The notes: a model not told the origin generated them from the sequence alone. A stretch of DNA of 64,000 bases from JBPOFM01 sp051252455 (GCA_051252455.1 JBPOFM010000010.1:15038-79037); one strand, 5' to 3'. Numbered from the stretch's first letter, positions 8,430 through 17,526 are shown. Numbers and translations are program-made.

Positions 8430-8462
8430 AAGAGACTTATCAATGACAATAAGTCTCTTTCT
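8430..8462. terminator. Bidirectional terminator
   Basis: Perfect 11-bp stem AAGAGACTTAT (8430-8440) with ATAAGTCTCTT (8449-8459), 8-base loop, A-run on one side and T-run on the other. It can serve both the photolyase remnant and the convergent PRC-barrel gene. Confidence 0.88.
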
Positions 8463-8487
8463 CACTAATTAATTAAATCACCTAAAT

Positions 8488-9216
8488 CTATAATCCAGGA
8501 GTTCTGTTCCTGTCTCTAAAACGTTCATTCTTAAATTCATCTCTTTCATAAAAATCGTCATCATCATAGACATCATTATTTTGACGTCTGCGATGCAAAT
8601 CCATTTCCTCATCAGAAATAACTACCGCGTCATCCACGTCGTCTGAATATCGTTCGGTTTTGTTGCCATATTTATTATGATATTTACGGATTTCTTCACG
8701 TACGATGTCTCGAATTCGGCTTTCATTCTTAATGTTGTTAGAACTTATATTAAAATTATCATCGTCTTCTTCGTTTTCTGTCCTGCCATAAGAACTCAAC
8801 ACCTGATTTTCATACTGACGATTAATAGTATCTCCCTTGCGATATCGTTTAGTCCCTGAAAATGTGCGATGATTGATTCTGTCGGTATAGACATAATCGG
8901 AGTCCTCGTTCACATTCACCAGCCCAATGGGAATGATGACATGGTTCTCCCCATCTTTGTTGATAAATTCTTTTATGTCATCTTGAATTGCTCCTTCATA
9001 AGGATCATGCTTTGCATCAATGATACTTTTATCAACTTCAACATCGAGATAAACCACGCGTTGCGCCTCTTTGTTTACCAAAAGATTGTCAACCTTGCCA
9101 ATAACTCTATTATCGATATCCTTAACGTCCCAACCTTTCACATTGGGATAGCCGTCCGCAACTTTGTAATCGGACAGTTCGTCCAAATTATATAAATGTT
9201 TTTTGTGTTCTGTCAT
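8488..9216 (-). CDS. PRC-barrel domain protein
   Basis: 242 residues, no signal peptide. The N-terminal ~140 residues are a PRC-barrel (VKGWDVKDIDNRVIGKVDNLLVN, RVVYLDVEVD, HVIIPIGLVNV), a fold shared with the photosynthetic reaction-centre H subunit and RimM. The rest is hydrophilic and rich in Asp, Arg and Asn (for example DVYDDDDFYERDEF), probably disordered. Stand-alone proteins of this kind often sit in osmotic or general-stress clusters; the molecular role is unknown. Second gene of an operon, 12 bases after the membrane-anchored protein at 9229-9858. Confidence 0.85.
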   Translation of the reverse strand: MTEHKKHLYNLDELSDYKVADGYPNVKGWDVKDIDNRVIGKVDNLLVNKEAQRVVYLDVEVDKSIIDAKHDPYEGAIQDDIKEFINKDGENHVIIPIGLVNVNEDSDYVYTDRINHRTFSGTKRYRKGDTINRQYENQVLSSYGRTENEEDDDNFNISSNNIKNESRIRDIVREEIRKYHNKYGNKTERYSDDVDDAVVISDEEMDLHRRRQNNDVYDDDDFYERDEFKNERFRDRNRTPGL

Positions 9217-9228
9217 AATTTTTTTGTT

Positions 9229-9858
9229 TTAACGGTTCATAGAATTTAATACCTCTTTTGAAGACATGACAAAATTGCGAATTGTTTTCTCCTGCGTGTT
9301 AAAAGCAGTGGTGTTACTCAACTTGTCAGCTTGCCCTTTTAAGTCCGTGATATCAGATTGAAGATTAGGATAGTTTTTCTTTTGAATATCCTGTAGTACC
9401 ATTGTGACATCATTTCCCATTTGTTTCAAATTTTTTGTGATACCCATATCATTGATGGTCGAAGACGCCTGCATAGAATACCCTCTCAAATTTTTAAGTG
9501 ATTCCGATGATTCCAGATTATTTAGGTCAGCTTTCATGACCACCATATTGGCCAATTTTTGGAAAGCCGTTTTGGTATACACCGAGTCTTTACCTACACG
9601 TGTAGAATCATCCACAGAAGCATTGAAATCGCTCATGGCACTGTTGTAGTTTACATTTTGGTCGGTAGTAGAATCATTTAAACTGTTGTTCTGATAATCG
9701 TCGGTATCATCAATGATTTCAGTGTTAGCATCATCATAAGTATCGACATCGTTCTCATCATCCCGCAATAAAAAGTAAGCAATGATTGCAAGTATTACAA
9801 GGATTAACAGGATCCATGGCCAAACCGGCGTTTTCTTTTCTATTTTAATTTCTGCCAT
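9229..9858 (-). CDS. Membrane-anchored hypothetical stress-operon protein
   Basis: 209 residues, not recognised as a named family. After a short basic segment there is one transmembrane helix (about residues 12-31, PWILLILVILAIIAYFLL). Then comes an acidic Asp/Asn linker (about 32-70) and a helical region (about 75-209) with heptad-like spacing (DITDLKGQADKL, TRVGKDSVYTKTAFQKLANMV). Probably anchored in the inner membrane with the helical domain outside. First gene of a two-gene operon with the PRC-barrel gene, transcribed from the promoter-like motif at 9912-9940. Confidence 0.75.
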   Translation of the reverse strand: MAEIKIEKKTPVWPWILLILVILAIIAYFLLRDDENDVDTYDDANTEIIDDTDDYQNNSLNDSTTDQNVNYNSAMSDFNASVDDSTRVGKDSVYTKTAFQKLANMVVMKADLNNLESSESLKNLRGYSMQASSTINDMGITKNLKQMGNDVTMVLQDIQKKNYPNLQSDITDLKGQADKLSNTTAFNTQEKTIRNFVMSSKEVLNSMNR

Positions 9859-9911
9859 AATTTCAAATTTTTTTTAAATTGAGTTGAATTTTTGTTCACT
9901 AAAACTACTTT

Positions 9912-9940
9912 TTATACAATCAAAATTGTTGCTCTAAAAA
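9912..9940 (-). promoter_or_regulatory. Shared stress promoter-like motif (copy 1)
   Basis: Read on the minus strand: TTTTTAGAGCAAC, 10-11 bases, GTATAAA; the downstream box is about 55-60 bases before the 9858 start codon. It resembles copies at 18430-18460, 19101-19130 and 19668-19696 (TTTTT-n-RGRCAAY-N9-GTTnAnnG) and does not match the usual TAnnTTTG box. This is the least perfect copy in its -10 half. The rest of the 270-base gap to 10129 shows nothing clear. Confidence 0.45.
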
Positions 9941-10128
9941 TGAAATTTTGAACCTTATAATTTTATTTATACATCATTATGATTCCATAAAAATGAAGTT
10001 GACGCTCAATAGGACTCATTAAATAAAAGATAAGACGCAAATTCAGAACTTGTGTACTCTAAATTCGTAGGTCAAGGACGATGAATTTTTGAATCCAAAA
10101 TTAACCCTTAAATAAAATCTTAATTTGA

Positions 10129-11226
10129 ATGTTTTATTCCAATGAGTATCGACACCTATTTAGCTTAATAGATGATAATCCCCAAGTGTTTCCTTCGGAC
10201 ATATGGAACGTATTGAATGACCTTCAATTACCGCAAAGCATTGTGCCAATCAAATACCTTACACGTAAAAGTAACACCGCTATAGAAAGACCTAATATTT
10301 TAAAACTGCTTTTTGAATTAGGAAAAGGCAATCTATCAGTGGGTCGAATTTTTGAGGGCCACGTCAATGCATTGTTTTTATTAGAACAATTTGGAACGGA
10401 ACGGCAAAAGGAAGCGTACTTTACAGATGCGGCAGAAGGAAAAATTTTCGGTGTTTGGAATACGGAACGAGCCTCGGATGGATTGAAATTGCATACAACA
10501 GATAATGGTCTGTTCTGTGAAGGAGCAAAAATATTTTGTTCAGGTGCCTTGAAGATCCACCGTCCAATTGTGACAGCACATACCACAGAGGGATTGCAAA
10601 TGATTATTTTGGAGCTTGATAATACAAATCAGTTAAGAGAAGATTGGTCGCTATGGAATCCTATCGGAATGCTGAGCTCGGTTAGTTGCAGATTGGATTT
10701 TACAGGTTTGACGGCCTCCAGAAAACAATTATTAGGAGAGGTTAATACTTATTATCAAGAACCTCATTTTTCGTTTGGAGCGGTTCGTTTTTCAGCGGTG
10801 CAGTTAGGAGGTGCGCAGCGGATTTTTGAGGAAATGTTGGTTCATCTTCAAAAAATGAAGCGAACCAACGATACCTATCAAAAAATGCGTTTGGGAAAAG
10901 CCGCCATCCTAATGGAAAGCGCAGAATTATGGATGGATAAGGCATCTAAATTGATGCATAATAAACTTGATAATTACACACCGGAAATGAAAATACACTT
11001 CGCCAATATGATGCGCACCGCAACTTCGGACATATGCAATGAGATGATTGCACTTGCAGAAACCGCAGTCGGCATCCAATCCACTATGCAATCCCATCCT
11101 ATTGAAAGACCCATACGGGATTTAAGAGTTTATTTAAAACAAGCCGGACCAGATGCCGCTTTGGACAACATAGGAAAGTATGTAGCAACAACAAAATCAA
11201 AATTATGTCAGACACTCAAAGGTTGA
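10129..11226 (+). CDS. Acyl-CoA dehydrogenase-like flavoprotein of the glycoconjugate cluster
   Basis: 365 residues with acyl-CoA dehydrogenase architecture: helical N-terminus (RIFEGHVNALFLLEQFGTE), beta domain (KIFGVWNTERASDGLKLHTTDNGLFCEGAKIFCSGAL), and C-terminal helical FAD domain (FGAVRFSAVQLGGAQRIFEEML, GIQSTMQSHPIERPIRDLRVYLKQAGPDAALDNIG). Where most dehydrogenases have the catalytic-base motif YEGT, this protein reads KQAGPDAAL, so the usual Glu is missing. Canonical acyl-CoA oxidation is therefore doubtful. Overlaps the next gene by 22 bases, so the two are translationally coupled. Confidence 0.8.
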   Translation: MFYSNEYRHLFSLIDDNPQVFPSDIWNVLNDLQLPQSIVPIKYLTRKSNTAIERPNILKLLFELGKGNLSVGRIFEGHVNALFLLEQFGTERQKEAYFTDAAEGKIFGVWNTERASDGLKLHTTDNGLFCEGAKIFCSGALKIHRPIVTAHTTEGLQMIILELDNTNQLREDWSLWNPIGMLSSVSCRLDFTGLTASRKQLLGEVNTYYQEPHFSFGAVRFSAVQLGGAQRIFEEMLVHLQKMKRTNDTYQKMRLGKAAILMESAELWMDKASKLMHNKLDNYTPEMKIHFANMMRTATSDICNEMIALAETAVGIQSTMQSHPIERPIRDLRVYLKQAGPDAALDNIGKYVATTKSKLCQTLKG

Positions 11227-12551
11227 CCAGAGAAGATTTGGCAGTTTCCCCTGCTTTGTCCTTGGAACAACTAGGACATCAAATTGGAAAAGTTATGGTA
11301 TTGGCACCACATCCAGACGATGAAGCTTTGGGTTGTGGCGGACTGATTTCGCACCTTCGACGACAGGACATCGATGTATGGATTTGCTTTATGACCAGTG
11401 GAGAAGCCTCACATCCCAATTCTAAAAAATATCCTTCAAACGTATTATTAAAGGTACGTGAAATGGAAGCCTTAAACTCCTGCCATATTTTGGGTGTGGA
11501 CGCTTCCAAGGTTTTGTTTATGAATGGTGCCGATGGTCATTTTAAGAAAACATCCAGCTTAAATAAACAAAAAATGGTTACAACTCTGGTTGATATAATT
11601 CAGGAGAATGACGTAGCCACACTCTTTATACCGTGGCGGCGTGACTGCCATCCCGATCATTTAGCAACCTTCAATCTGGGAATGCGCTTGAAAGAACATT
11701 TGCAAAACCCTGTGCAAATATTTGAATACCCCATTTGGTTATGGGCAAGTTCAATGCCTGAAGATTGGCCACTCAAAGGAGAAGTGGAACTCTTTCGACT
11801 GAATGTGGAGGATGTATTGGAAATCAAGAAAGAAGCAATTTTTGCACATACTTCACAAACCACAGATATGATTGATGATGATATTGATGGTTTTATGTTG
11901 ACAACAGAACTTTTGATTCCATTTCTATCTTCTTATGAATATTTTTTTCTAGAGCCTGAAAAGACCAAAGAATCCTTGGACAAGAATTATTTTGATGCGC
12001 TTTATGAAAATAATCCTGACCCATGGAATTTTACCAACAGTGAATATGAAATAAAAAAATATGAAACTATTGATTCCTTTTTAGGGGACCAAAACTATTC
12101 TCATGGTTTGGAACTGGGATGTTCCATCGGTATTCAAACCCGATTTTTTGCTAATCGTTGCAGACGCTTATTAGCCGTGGACATTAGTGAGGAAGCCATA
12201 AAATCTGCCGAATCCTTAAATAAAAATCTTGACCATGTCCAATTTAAAGTCATGGACATCCTTAAGGATTTTCCGGCTGAAACCTTCGATTTTATCAGCA
12301 TGTGTGAGGTGGGATATTTTTTCAGTCAAGAAGCCTTAAAAACAGTTTTTCAAAACATCACAAATCGACTTGAAAATAAAGGTCAGGTCCTCTTAGTGCA
12401 TTGGACCTCCTATGTTCGCGATTTCCCTTTGACGGGACAACAGGTCCACAAATTATTTCAGGAGCATGCTCAACAGAAAGGACAGTTTGAACTGATGGAC
12501 TCTTTTCGGGATGAACGTTATGAATTGATGCTTTGGAGGAGGGTGAAATGA
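11205..12551 (+). CDS. Bifunctional PIG-L deacetylase / NodS-like methyltransferase
   Basis: 448 residues, two domains. Residues ~25-250 are a PIG-L/LmbE zinc deacetylase with APHPDDEALGCGG (AHPDDE-type metal site) and RRDCHPDH, acting on N-acetylated sugars. Residues ~265-448 begin with YFDALYENNPDPWNF...YE.KKYE, the hallmark of NodS-like methyltransferases, followed by the SAM-binding LELGCSIGIQTRFFA and LLAVDISEEAI. Such a pair could deacetylate and then N-methylate a sugar, as NodB and NodS do on Nod factors; this is inference. The gene overlaps the flavoprotein gene and converges on the GT2 gene 7 bases away. Confidence 0.88.
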   Translation: MSDTQRLTREDLAVSPALSLEQLGHQIGKVMVLAPHPDDEALGCGGLISHLRRQDIDVWICFMTSGEASHPNSKKYPSNVLLKVREMEALNSCHILGVDASKVLFMNGADGHFKKTSSLNKQKMVTTLVDIIQENDVATLFIPWRRDCHPDHLATFNLGMRLKEHLQNPVQIFEYPIWLWASSMPEDWPLKGEVELFRLNVEDVLEIKKEAIFAHTSQTTDMIDDDIDGFMLTTELLIPFLSSYEYFFLEPEKTKESLDKNYFDALYENNPDPWNFTNSEYEIKKYETIDSFLGDQNYSHGLELGCSIGIQTRFFANRCRRLLAVDISEEAIKSAESLNKNLDHVQFKVMDILKDFPAETFDFISMCEVGYFFSQEALKTVFQNITNRLENKGQVLLVHWTSYVRDFPLTGQQVHKLFQEHAQQKGQFELMDSFRDERYELMLWRRVK

Positions 12552-12558
12552 AAATAAT

Positions 12559-13716
12559 TTAATTCAATAAATAATTTCTAATGTCCTCGCATGCCCCAAA
12601 AACAGAGCAATTAGGAAATCGTTCATGAAAATCTTGGTTTGAATCCAAGAAATGTTGAATTGCTATGAGCGCAGCTTCCGGATTTTTATAGGTGTGAATG
12701 AGGCGTAGCAATGATTCTTTATTTGTTTCCGCTATTTCGCAAATCGGTTCGAAAAGCTCGATATTTGGTACGGAATAAAATTGATTCAAAAGAGTATGGA
12801 TTTTGAAACGCATCAATAACTTCTGCAAACCTTCCACATTGTAAGACACACCTTCCCATTCACTCCAAATCTTCAGTTCCGCGCCAAAACCTTCCCCACA
12901 TCGCGAATCGATTCGCGTGGAAGTTGTCACGATGGTGTCCATACAGTGGCGCACGGCAATACCAAGGCTGACGACTCGATTGTACAAATCTACATCTTCC
13001 AAAAAATGTAAAGGTTGAATCCCGCCAACGGCGTTGTAAACATTATTTTTAATAGCCAAATTCGGACCCCAATGATAACTGTGTCTTGGCCATGGGTCAT
13101 TTAAGTTTGGCAACAGTTTATGTTCCAGTTCGGACTTCAGCATTAGATATTCATCCTTTGCCTGAAGGTATTTCAAGGCCTGTCCATCCACCGATTCATA
13201 ATCCGATCTGATAAAGCCGCAAACCAATCCGATGTTCGTTTCAGAATAGCTTTCAATCGTGGCGAGCCAATTGGAATCTGGAATAGTATCAGCATCTGTT
13301 GTAATGATGAAGCCATTTTCCGATAGCCGTCCACTAGCAATGTTCATTAAAATCCTTCGTGCTGCGCCCACGGTGTTCAGTTCATCGGAGTTTAATTCCA
13401 TACAATGAACATTTATTGCTGTATATTTCGCCGAAAATTGGTTGCATTTGACATAGGTATCATCCGAACAATTATTGCAAAGGACCAAAAGTTCAAAACG
13501 AGACGAATTGAACGGTTTACGGTCACACAATTTTTGATTTGATATGGCTTCCAATGTTTTGATGATGCTTTCACTTTCATTCTTTGCAGGAATTGTGATA
13601 ACCATTTTTAACGCGTCCGTCGGAGGCGGAAGTGATTGACCCATTTCTTTTGCAATTGTATCAATTTTTGTAATCAAAACATTGTCTTGGATCTCTTCAG
13701 TCGCTATTTGAGGCAT
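12559..13716 (-). CDS. Family 2 glycosyltransferase
   Basis: 385 residues from the ATG at 13716 (MPQIATEEIQ); a longer frame would overlap the upstream glycosidase gene. A GT-A fold is clear: MVITIPAKNESESIIKTLEAI near the N-terminus, FELLVLCNNCSDDT, TTDADTIPDSNW carrying the metal-binding DxD, and HWGPNLAIKNNVYNAVGGIQPLHFLEDVDLYNR as the acceptor/catalytic ED region. Only a weakly hydrophobic C-terminus, so probably cytoplasmic. It lies downstream of the glycosidase gene on the same strand (26-base gap) within the six-gene cluster. Confidence 0.88.
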   Translation of the reverse strand: MPQIATEEIQDNVLITKIDTIAKEMGQSLPPPTDALKMVITIPAKNESESIIKTLEAISNQKLCDRKPFNSSRFELLVLCNNCSDDTYVKCNQFSAKYTAINVHCMELNSDELNTVGAARRILMNIASGRLSENGFIITTDADTIPDSNWLATIESYSETNIGLVCGFIRSDYESVDGQALKYLQAKDEYLMLKSELEHKLLPNLNDPWPRHSYHWGPNLAIKNNVYNAVGGIQPLHFLEDVDLYNRVVSLGIAVRHCMDTIVTTSTRIDSRCGEGFGAELKIWSEWEGVSYNVEGLQKLLMRFKIHTLLNQFYSVPNIELFEPICEIAETNKESLLRLIHTYKNPEAALIAIQHFLDSNQDFHERFPNCSVFGACEDIRNYLLN

Positions 13717-13742
13717 TATGTAAAACTTATGAAAATTATTAT

Positions 13743-14879
13743 TTATGAAGTTGACGACCGAATGCCTGCTAAATGATTTTCTACCATCTGGATACTCTTT
13801 TGACAAGACTTGACATAGCCCATATCTGGAATTCTGTTTTTATCGAAATCCAAATCCCAGATGCCACATTTACTGTAATCGGTCAAATCATCCCAATCGG
13901 GTCTATCAATGACAGGATAAATGCATATACCACGTAAGTCCACACCTAAATTAATGGCCTTAAGACATTCCTCCGTTATCTCCTCAATCCAAATATCACG
14001 TCCCAGACCGAAATGTCCAGTTTCAGTTAAAACTAAAGGTTTTTGATAGCGACGATATGCCATGAGCAATAATTCAGAAAATGGCGTCATTAGACCTTTA
14101 GCTGTGGGCCAATGAAGAGGTTGATTGAGCGTATCCCATTGGTTATTATAATAATAGTTAAAACCAATCATATCCAACAGTTCGGGGCTTCCACCGAGTT
14201 CTGGGGACTTTTTTCCCAACAAAATATCCAGAGCTGTGAATTGATTATTGTTGATGTCTTCCAAAGTTGCAATATCAATAGTTGTATCTGCAGGATGAAT
14301 TTTGATGAGTGGGTCAATTCCCATAATCATACATTCAGGATGCGTTTCTTTAAGCATTTTGATACCTTCAATGGAGGCCTTGCATAAATGGTATTTGATA
14401 TCATCACCACTATTTATGGCAAATGGAACCGTTCCTCTGACATCACCTGAATGCCAAGAGAGAAAACTGATTTCATTGATAGGAACGACCATCAATCGCG
14501 CGTCCGAATGTTGCGCATGGAAGTTGGCAAATGCTCCACATAAAGCAGTAAACCGCGACACAAATTGCGGATGCGTAGGAATGAGTCCATCGGGATAACC
14601 GAAATGACATAGGTCCCAAATAATTTGAAAGTTAAGCTTCTTGGCAGCTGTAAAAAATGGTAACAGGCTGCTAAAGTCAAAAGTATAAGGTGCCACTTCC
14701 ACCCGACTCCAACAAACGCCTTCCCGAACCACTTTAATATTCAAATCGTTGAGCAAATCGAAATCGTCCGAAACACGTTGGTCATGTTCTGTTTCCATCA
14801 TCAGATTGACTCGGTCTCCAGACCTGTTGATGTGGTCTGCACATTCGAATCCTCCCATAAAAAAACTATTAAACTCCAT
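13743..14879 (-). CDS. GH-A clan glycoside hydrolase (GH1-like)
   Basis: 378 residues from the ATG at 14879 (MEFNSFFMGGFECADHINRSG); a TTG five codons earlier is less likely. A TIM-barrel glycosidase: DFDLLNDLNIKVVREGVCWSRVE, IWDLCHFGYPDGL, acid/base candidate Glu in VVPINEISF, DMIGFNYYYNNQW, and nucleophile candidate Glu in LVLTETGHFG. No signal peptide, so it is predicted to be cytoplasmic, unusual for a nutrient-degrading enzyme. Together with the surrounding glycosyltransferases this points to a trimming, transfer or repair role on an intracellular glycan precursor (inference). Confidence 0.8.
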   Translation of the reverse strand: MEFNSFFMGGFECADHINRSGDRVNLMMETEHDQRVSDDFDLLNDLNIKVVREGVCWSRVEVAPYTFDFSSLLPFFTAAKKLNFQIIWDLCHFGYPDGLIPTHPQFVSRFTALCGAFANFHAQHSDARLMVVPINEISFLSWHSGDVRGTVPFAINSGDDIKYHLCKASIEGIKMLKETHPECMIMGIDPLIKIHPADTTIDIATLEDINNNQFTALDILLGKKSPELGGSPELLDMIGFNYYYNNQWDTLNQPLHWPTAKGLMTPFSELLLMAYRRYQKPLVLTETGHFGLGRDIWIEEITEECLKAINLGVDLRGICIYPVIDRPDWDDLTDYSKCGIWDLDFDKNRIPDMGYVKSCQKSIQMVENHLAGIRSSTS

Positions 14880-15158
14880 ATTCCAAAATCTCAATAAAAA
14901 TGTAAATATTAAAAATTAAATAAATTAAACTGCGTTCAATAAAACAAAAAAAGAACCCAATAAAACTATTTGAGCAAAGTTAGTGGAGCGCTGTATAGCA
15001 ATAAATATTGACCCAATTCACTTCGAACTTTTTAAGACTCTAAAGATTCTTTTTAGGACACATTTTGGTATTGGTTGGCAACTAATTTTGTTTTATCATA
15101 TTTGAAACTTCTTAAACAATTTGTTTCAAGTCAAATTAATCAAAAATCTAAATTTTCG

Positions 15159-16298
15159 ATGAATAATTCACAAAATACGATTCAGACAGACCTTAAAAAA
15201 TCTGAATCAAATAATGAAGAAGTGGCAGACATGACATCATCGTATGACCTGGTTGTCTTCTCACATTTACGCTGGAATTTCGTTTATCAAAGGCCGCAAC
15301 ATCTCATCAGTAGAATGGCGAAACACTATAAGACCCTTTTTATTGAAGAACCCATCGGCTATGAGGATTCAGAAGTCAACAGTTTTGAGATGGAAACCAT
15401 AACATCACAATTGACCGTCATCAGACCTAAAGTTAAACATATTGATGACATTGCATCAGTAATTTCTCAACTGCATATAAAGGATGTACAAATTGCATGG
15501 TTTTATTCAGCAGCTTTTGAACTTCTTCTTGATAAAATTGAACCTCAAGTCATTATATACGACTGTATGGATGAACTATCCCTTTTCAAAGGCGCAGATG
15601 AACAATTGAAATCGCAGGAATTACGGTTGATCAAAAAAGCAGATTTAGTATTCACTGGAGGCAAGTCTCTATACGAAGCCAAGGCACAATTATCAGATAA
15701 TGCTTATTGCTTTCCAAGTTCGGTAGATATCAATCACTTTCAAAAAGCACTAAAAAACCTTCCTGTTCCTGATGATATGAAGGATATCAATAAACCCGTT
15801 GTAGGTTACATAGGCGTTATTGACGAACGTATTGATATTGAACTTTTGGAAAGTACGGCGAGAAAAAACTCGAATTATGATTTTGTCATGATCGGACCCG
15901 TTGTTAAAATCAGTTATGATGATTTGCCACAATTGGAAAACATACATTATCTCGGAATGAAATCTTATGAGGAACTGCCTGGCTATCTCTCAACATTTGA
16001 GGTGGCAATGATGCCATTTGCACTAAACGATTCCACCAAATTTATAAGCCCAACAAAAACTTTGGAGTACATGGCAGCTGGAAAACCTATCATTTCCACC
16101 TCTATTTATGATGTCGTTCGAGATTATAGCGATGTCGTTTATATCGTCGAAACGTATAAGGATTTTGGGGATGCACTTAACGAAATAAAATTACAAAATA
16201 CAGATTATACTAATACTTATAAATCCATACTTGATAGTTCATCTTGGGACCATACGGCTTCCCAGATGACCGAATTAATAAAGGAAGTTGTCGCATGA
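15159..16298 (+). CDS. GT-B-type glycosyltransferase (group 1)
   Basis: 379 residues from the ATG at 15159; another possible start, at 15231, sits just before the domain (MTSSYDLVVFSHLRWNFVYQRPQHL). The RPQHL motif belongs to glycosyltransferases that precede UDP-galactopyranose mutase in many bacteria. The C-terminal half has the donor-binding region (VVGYIGVIDERIDIELLE, FISPTKTLEYMAAGKPIISTSIYDVVRDY). A conserved E of the GT4-type TLEYMAAGKP motif is present. Stop and glf start overlap (ATGA, 16295-16298), implying coupled expression. A TTTTTAGGACA at 15050-15060 resembles the stress promoter motif. Confidence 0.87.
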   Translation: MNNSQNTIQTDLKKSESNNEEVADMTSSYDLVVFSHLRWNFVYQRPQHLISRMAKHYKTLFIEEPIGYEDSEVNSFEMETITSQLTVIRPKVKHIDDIASVISQLHIKDVQIAWFYSAAFELLLDKIEPQVIIYDCMDELSLFKGADEQLKSQELRLIKKADLVFTGGKSLYEAKAQLSDNAYCFPSSVDINHFQKALKNLPVPDDMKDINKPVVGYIGVIDERIDIELLESTARKNSNYDFVMIGPVVKISYDDLPQLENIHYLGMKSYEELPGYLSTFEVAMMPFALNDSTKFISPTKTLEYMAAGKPIISTSIYDVVRDYSDVVYIVETYKDFGDALNEIKLQNTDYTNTYKSILDSSSWDHTASQMTELIKEVVA

Positions 16299-17437
16299 AA
16301 AAAGATATTCTAATAATAGGAGCTGGTATTTCCGGTTCAGTGCTCGCAGAAAGATATGCCTCCATTGGCAAGAAAGTGTTGGTGGTTGAAAAAAGAAATC
16401 ACATTGGAGGTAATTGCTATGATTATATTGATGACAATGGCATTTTGGTCTCCAAATACGGAGCGCATTTGTTTCATACCAACGATTTGGAAGTATGGAA
16501 CTATGTCAACCGTTTTTCCAAATGGTATACTTGGGAGCACAAAGTCATCGCGAAAGTGGATGGTAAATTGGTTCCGATACCTGTTAACATTGATACCGTC
16601 AACAGCTTGTTTGGATTAGAGATAGACAGCGAAAAGGAAATGAAGCAATGGCTTGATGACAATCGTTTGGATTTACCAAATCCGAAAAATGGAAAGGAAG
16701 CCGTGTTGAGTAAAGTCGGTCCTGTGCTGTATGAAAAAATGTTTAAGCATTATACCAAAAAGCAATGGGACAAATATCCTGAAGAACTGAATGCTTCGGT
16801 CTTAAATCGAATTCCAGTTCGCACCAATAGAGATGATCGCTACTTTTCTGATACTTTTCAAGCGCTTCCGGAAAAAGGATATACAAAGCTTTTTGAGAAG
16901 CTTCTCGACCATCCAAATATAAAGGTGGAATTGAACACAGATTATTTCGATGTCAAGTCTAAATACTCGGGATTCGAAAAGGTATTTTATTCAGGACCGA
17001 TCGATAGATTTTTCAATTTTAAGCACAGTCTGAAAGAACAATTGGAATACCGCTCCATCAAATTTGTTCCAGAAACCGTGGAAAAAGAATTCTTTCAGCA
17101 AAATTCGGTGGTAAACTATCCTGGACAGGAAGTTGATTTTACACGCATTGTTGAATACAAGCATTTTGGAAATCAACAGTCCAAAAAGACGACCATTGTC
17201 AGAGAATATACGACTGATGTGGGCGAACCTTACTATCCTGTTTTAAATGATAGCAACTTAAAAATATACGAAAAATATCGCTTGGAAGCAGAAAAGCATC
17301 CCGATATACATTTCGTGGGTCGATTGGCCAATTATAAATATTTCAATATGGATCAAGCGTTCAAGAATGCGTTGGACTTATTTGAGAACGTGGAACATGC
17401 AAACAAAACCACATCATCGAAGAAAGCTATGGCTTAG
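16295..17437 (+). CDS. glf: UDP-galactopyranose mutase
   Basis: 380 residues. This FAD enzyme interconverts UDP-galactopyranose and UDP-galactofuranose, the Galf donor. Seen: Rossmann FAD motif ILIIGAGISGSVLAERYA at the N-terminus, VEKRNHIGGNCYDY, KYGAHLFHTND, MFKHYTKKQWDKYPEELNASVLNRIPVRTNRDDRYF with substrate-contacting Arg/Tyr residues, and HFVGRLANYKYFNMDQA. The ATG at 16295 overlaps the glycosyltransferase stop. Implies that the cluster's product contains galactofuranose. Confidence 0.96.
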   Translation: MKKDILIIGAGISGSVLAERYASIGKKVLVVEKRNHIGGNCYDYIDDNGILVSKYGAHLFHTNDLEVWNYVNRFSKWYTWEHKVIAKVDGKLVPIPVNIDTVNSLFGLEIDSEKEMKQWLDDNRLDLPNPKNGKEAVLSKVGPVLYEKMFKHYTKKQWDKYPEELNASVLNRIPVRTNRDDRYFSDTFQALPEKGYTKLFEKLLDHPNIKVELNTDYFDVKSKYSGFEKVFYSGPIDRFFNFKHSLKEQLEYRSIKFVPETVEKEFFQQNSVVNYPGQEVDFTRIVEYKHFGNQQSKKTTIVREYTTDVGEPYYPVLNDSNLKIYEKYRLEAEKHPDIHFVGRLANYKYFNMDQAFKNALDLFENVEHANKTTSSKKAMA

Positions 17438-17489
17438 TATTCGAAATATTTAAGTGCTCGAATTTTCACGGACTTTTTGTTAAACATTA

Positions 17490-17522
17490 TTCTGGAAATG
17501 CCTACACATTTCCAGAATTTTA
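17490..17522. terminator. Terminator between glf and the convergent SDR gene
   Basis: Perfect 11-bp stem TTCTGGAAATG (17490-17500) with CATTTCCAGAA (17507-17517), 6-base loop, then TTTTA. Suited to end glf and to back up the SDR gene arriving from the other side. Confidence 0.85.
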
Positions 17523-17526
17523 TAAT

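Noticed and set aside
8034..17437. Genomic island with an att site at tRNA-Lys
   Set aside because: No integrase gene and no repeated tRNA 3' end was found by eye within the window, so the island boundary cannot be supported.
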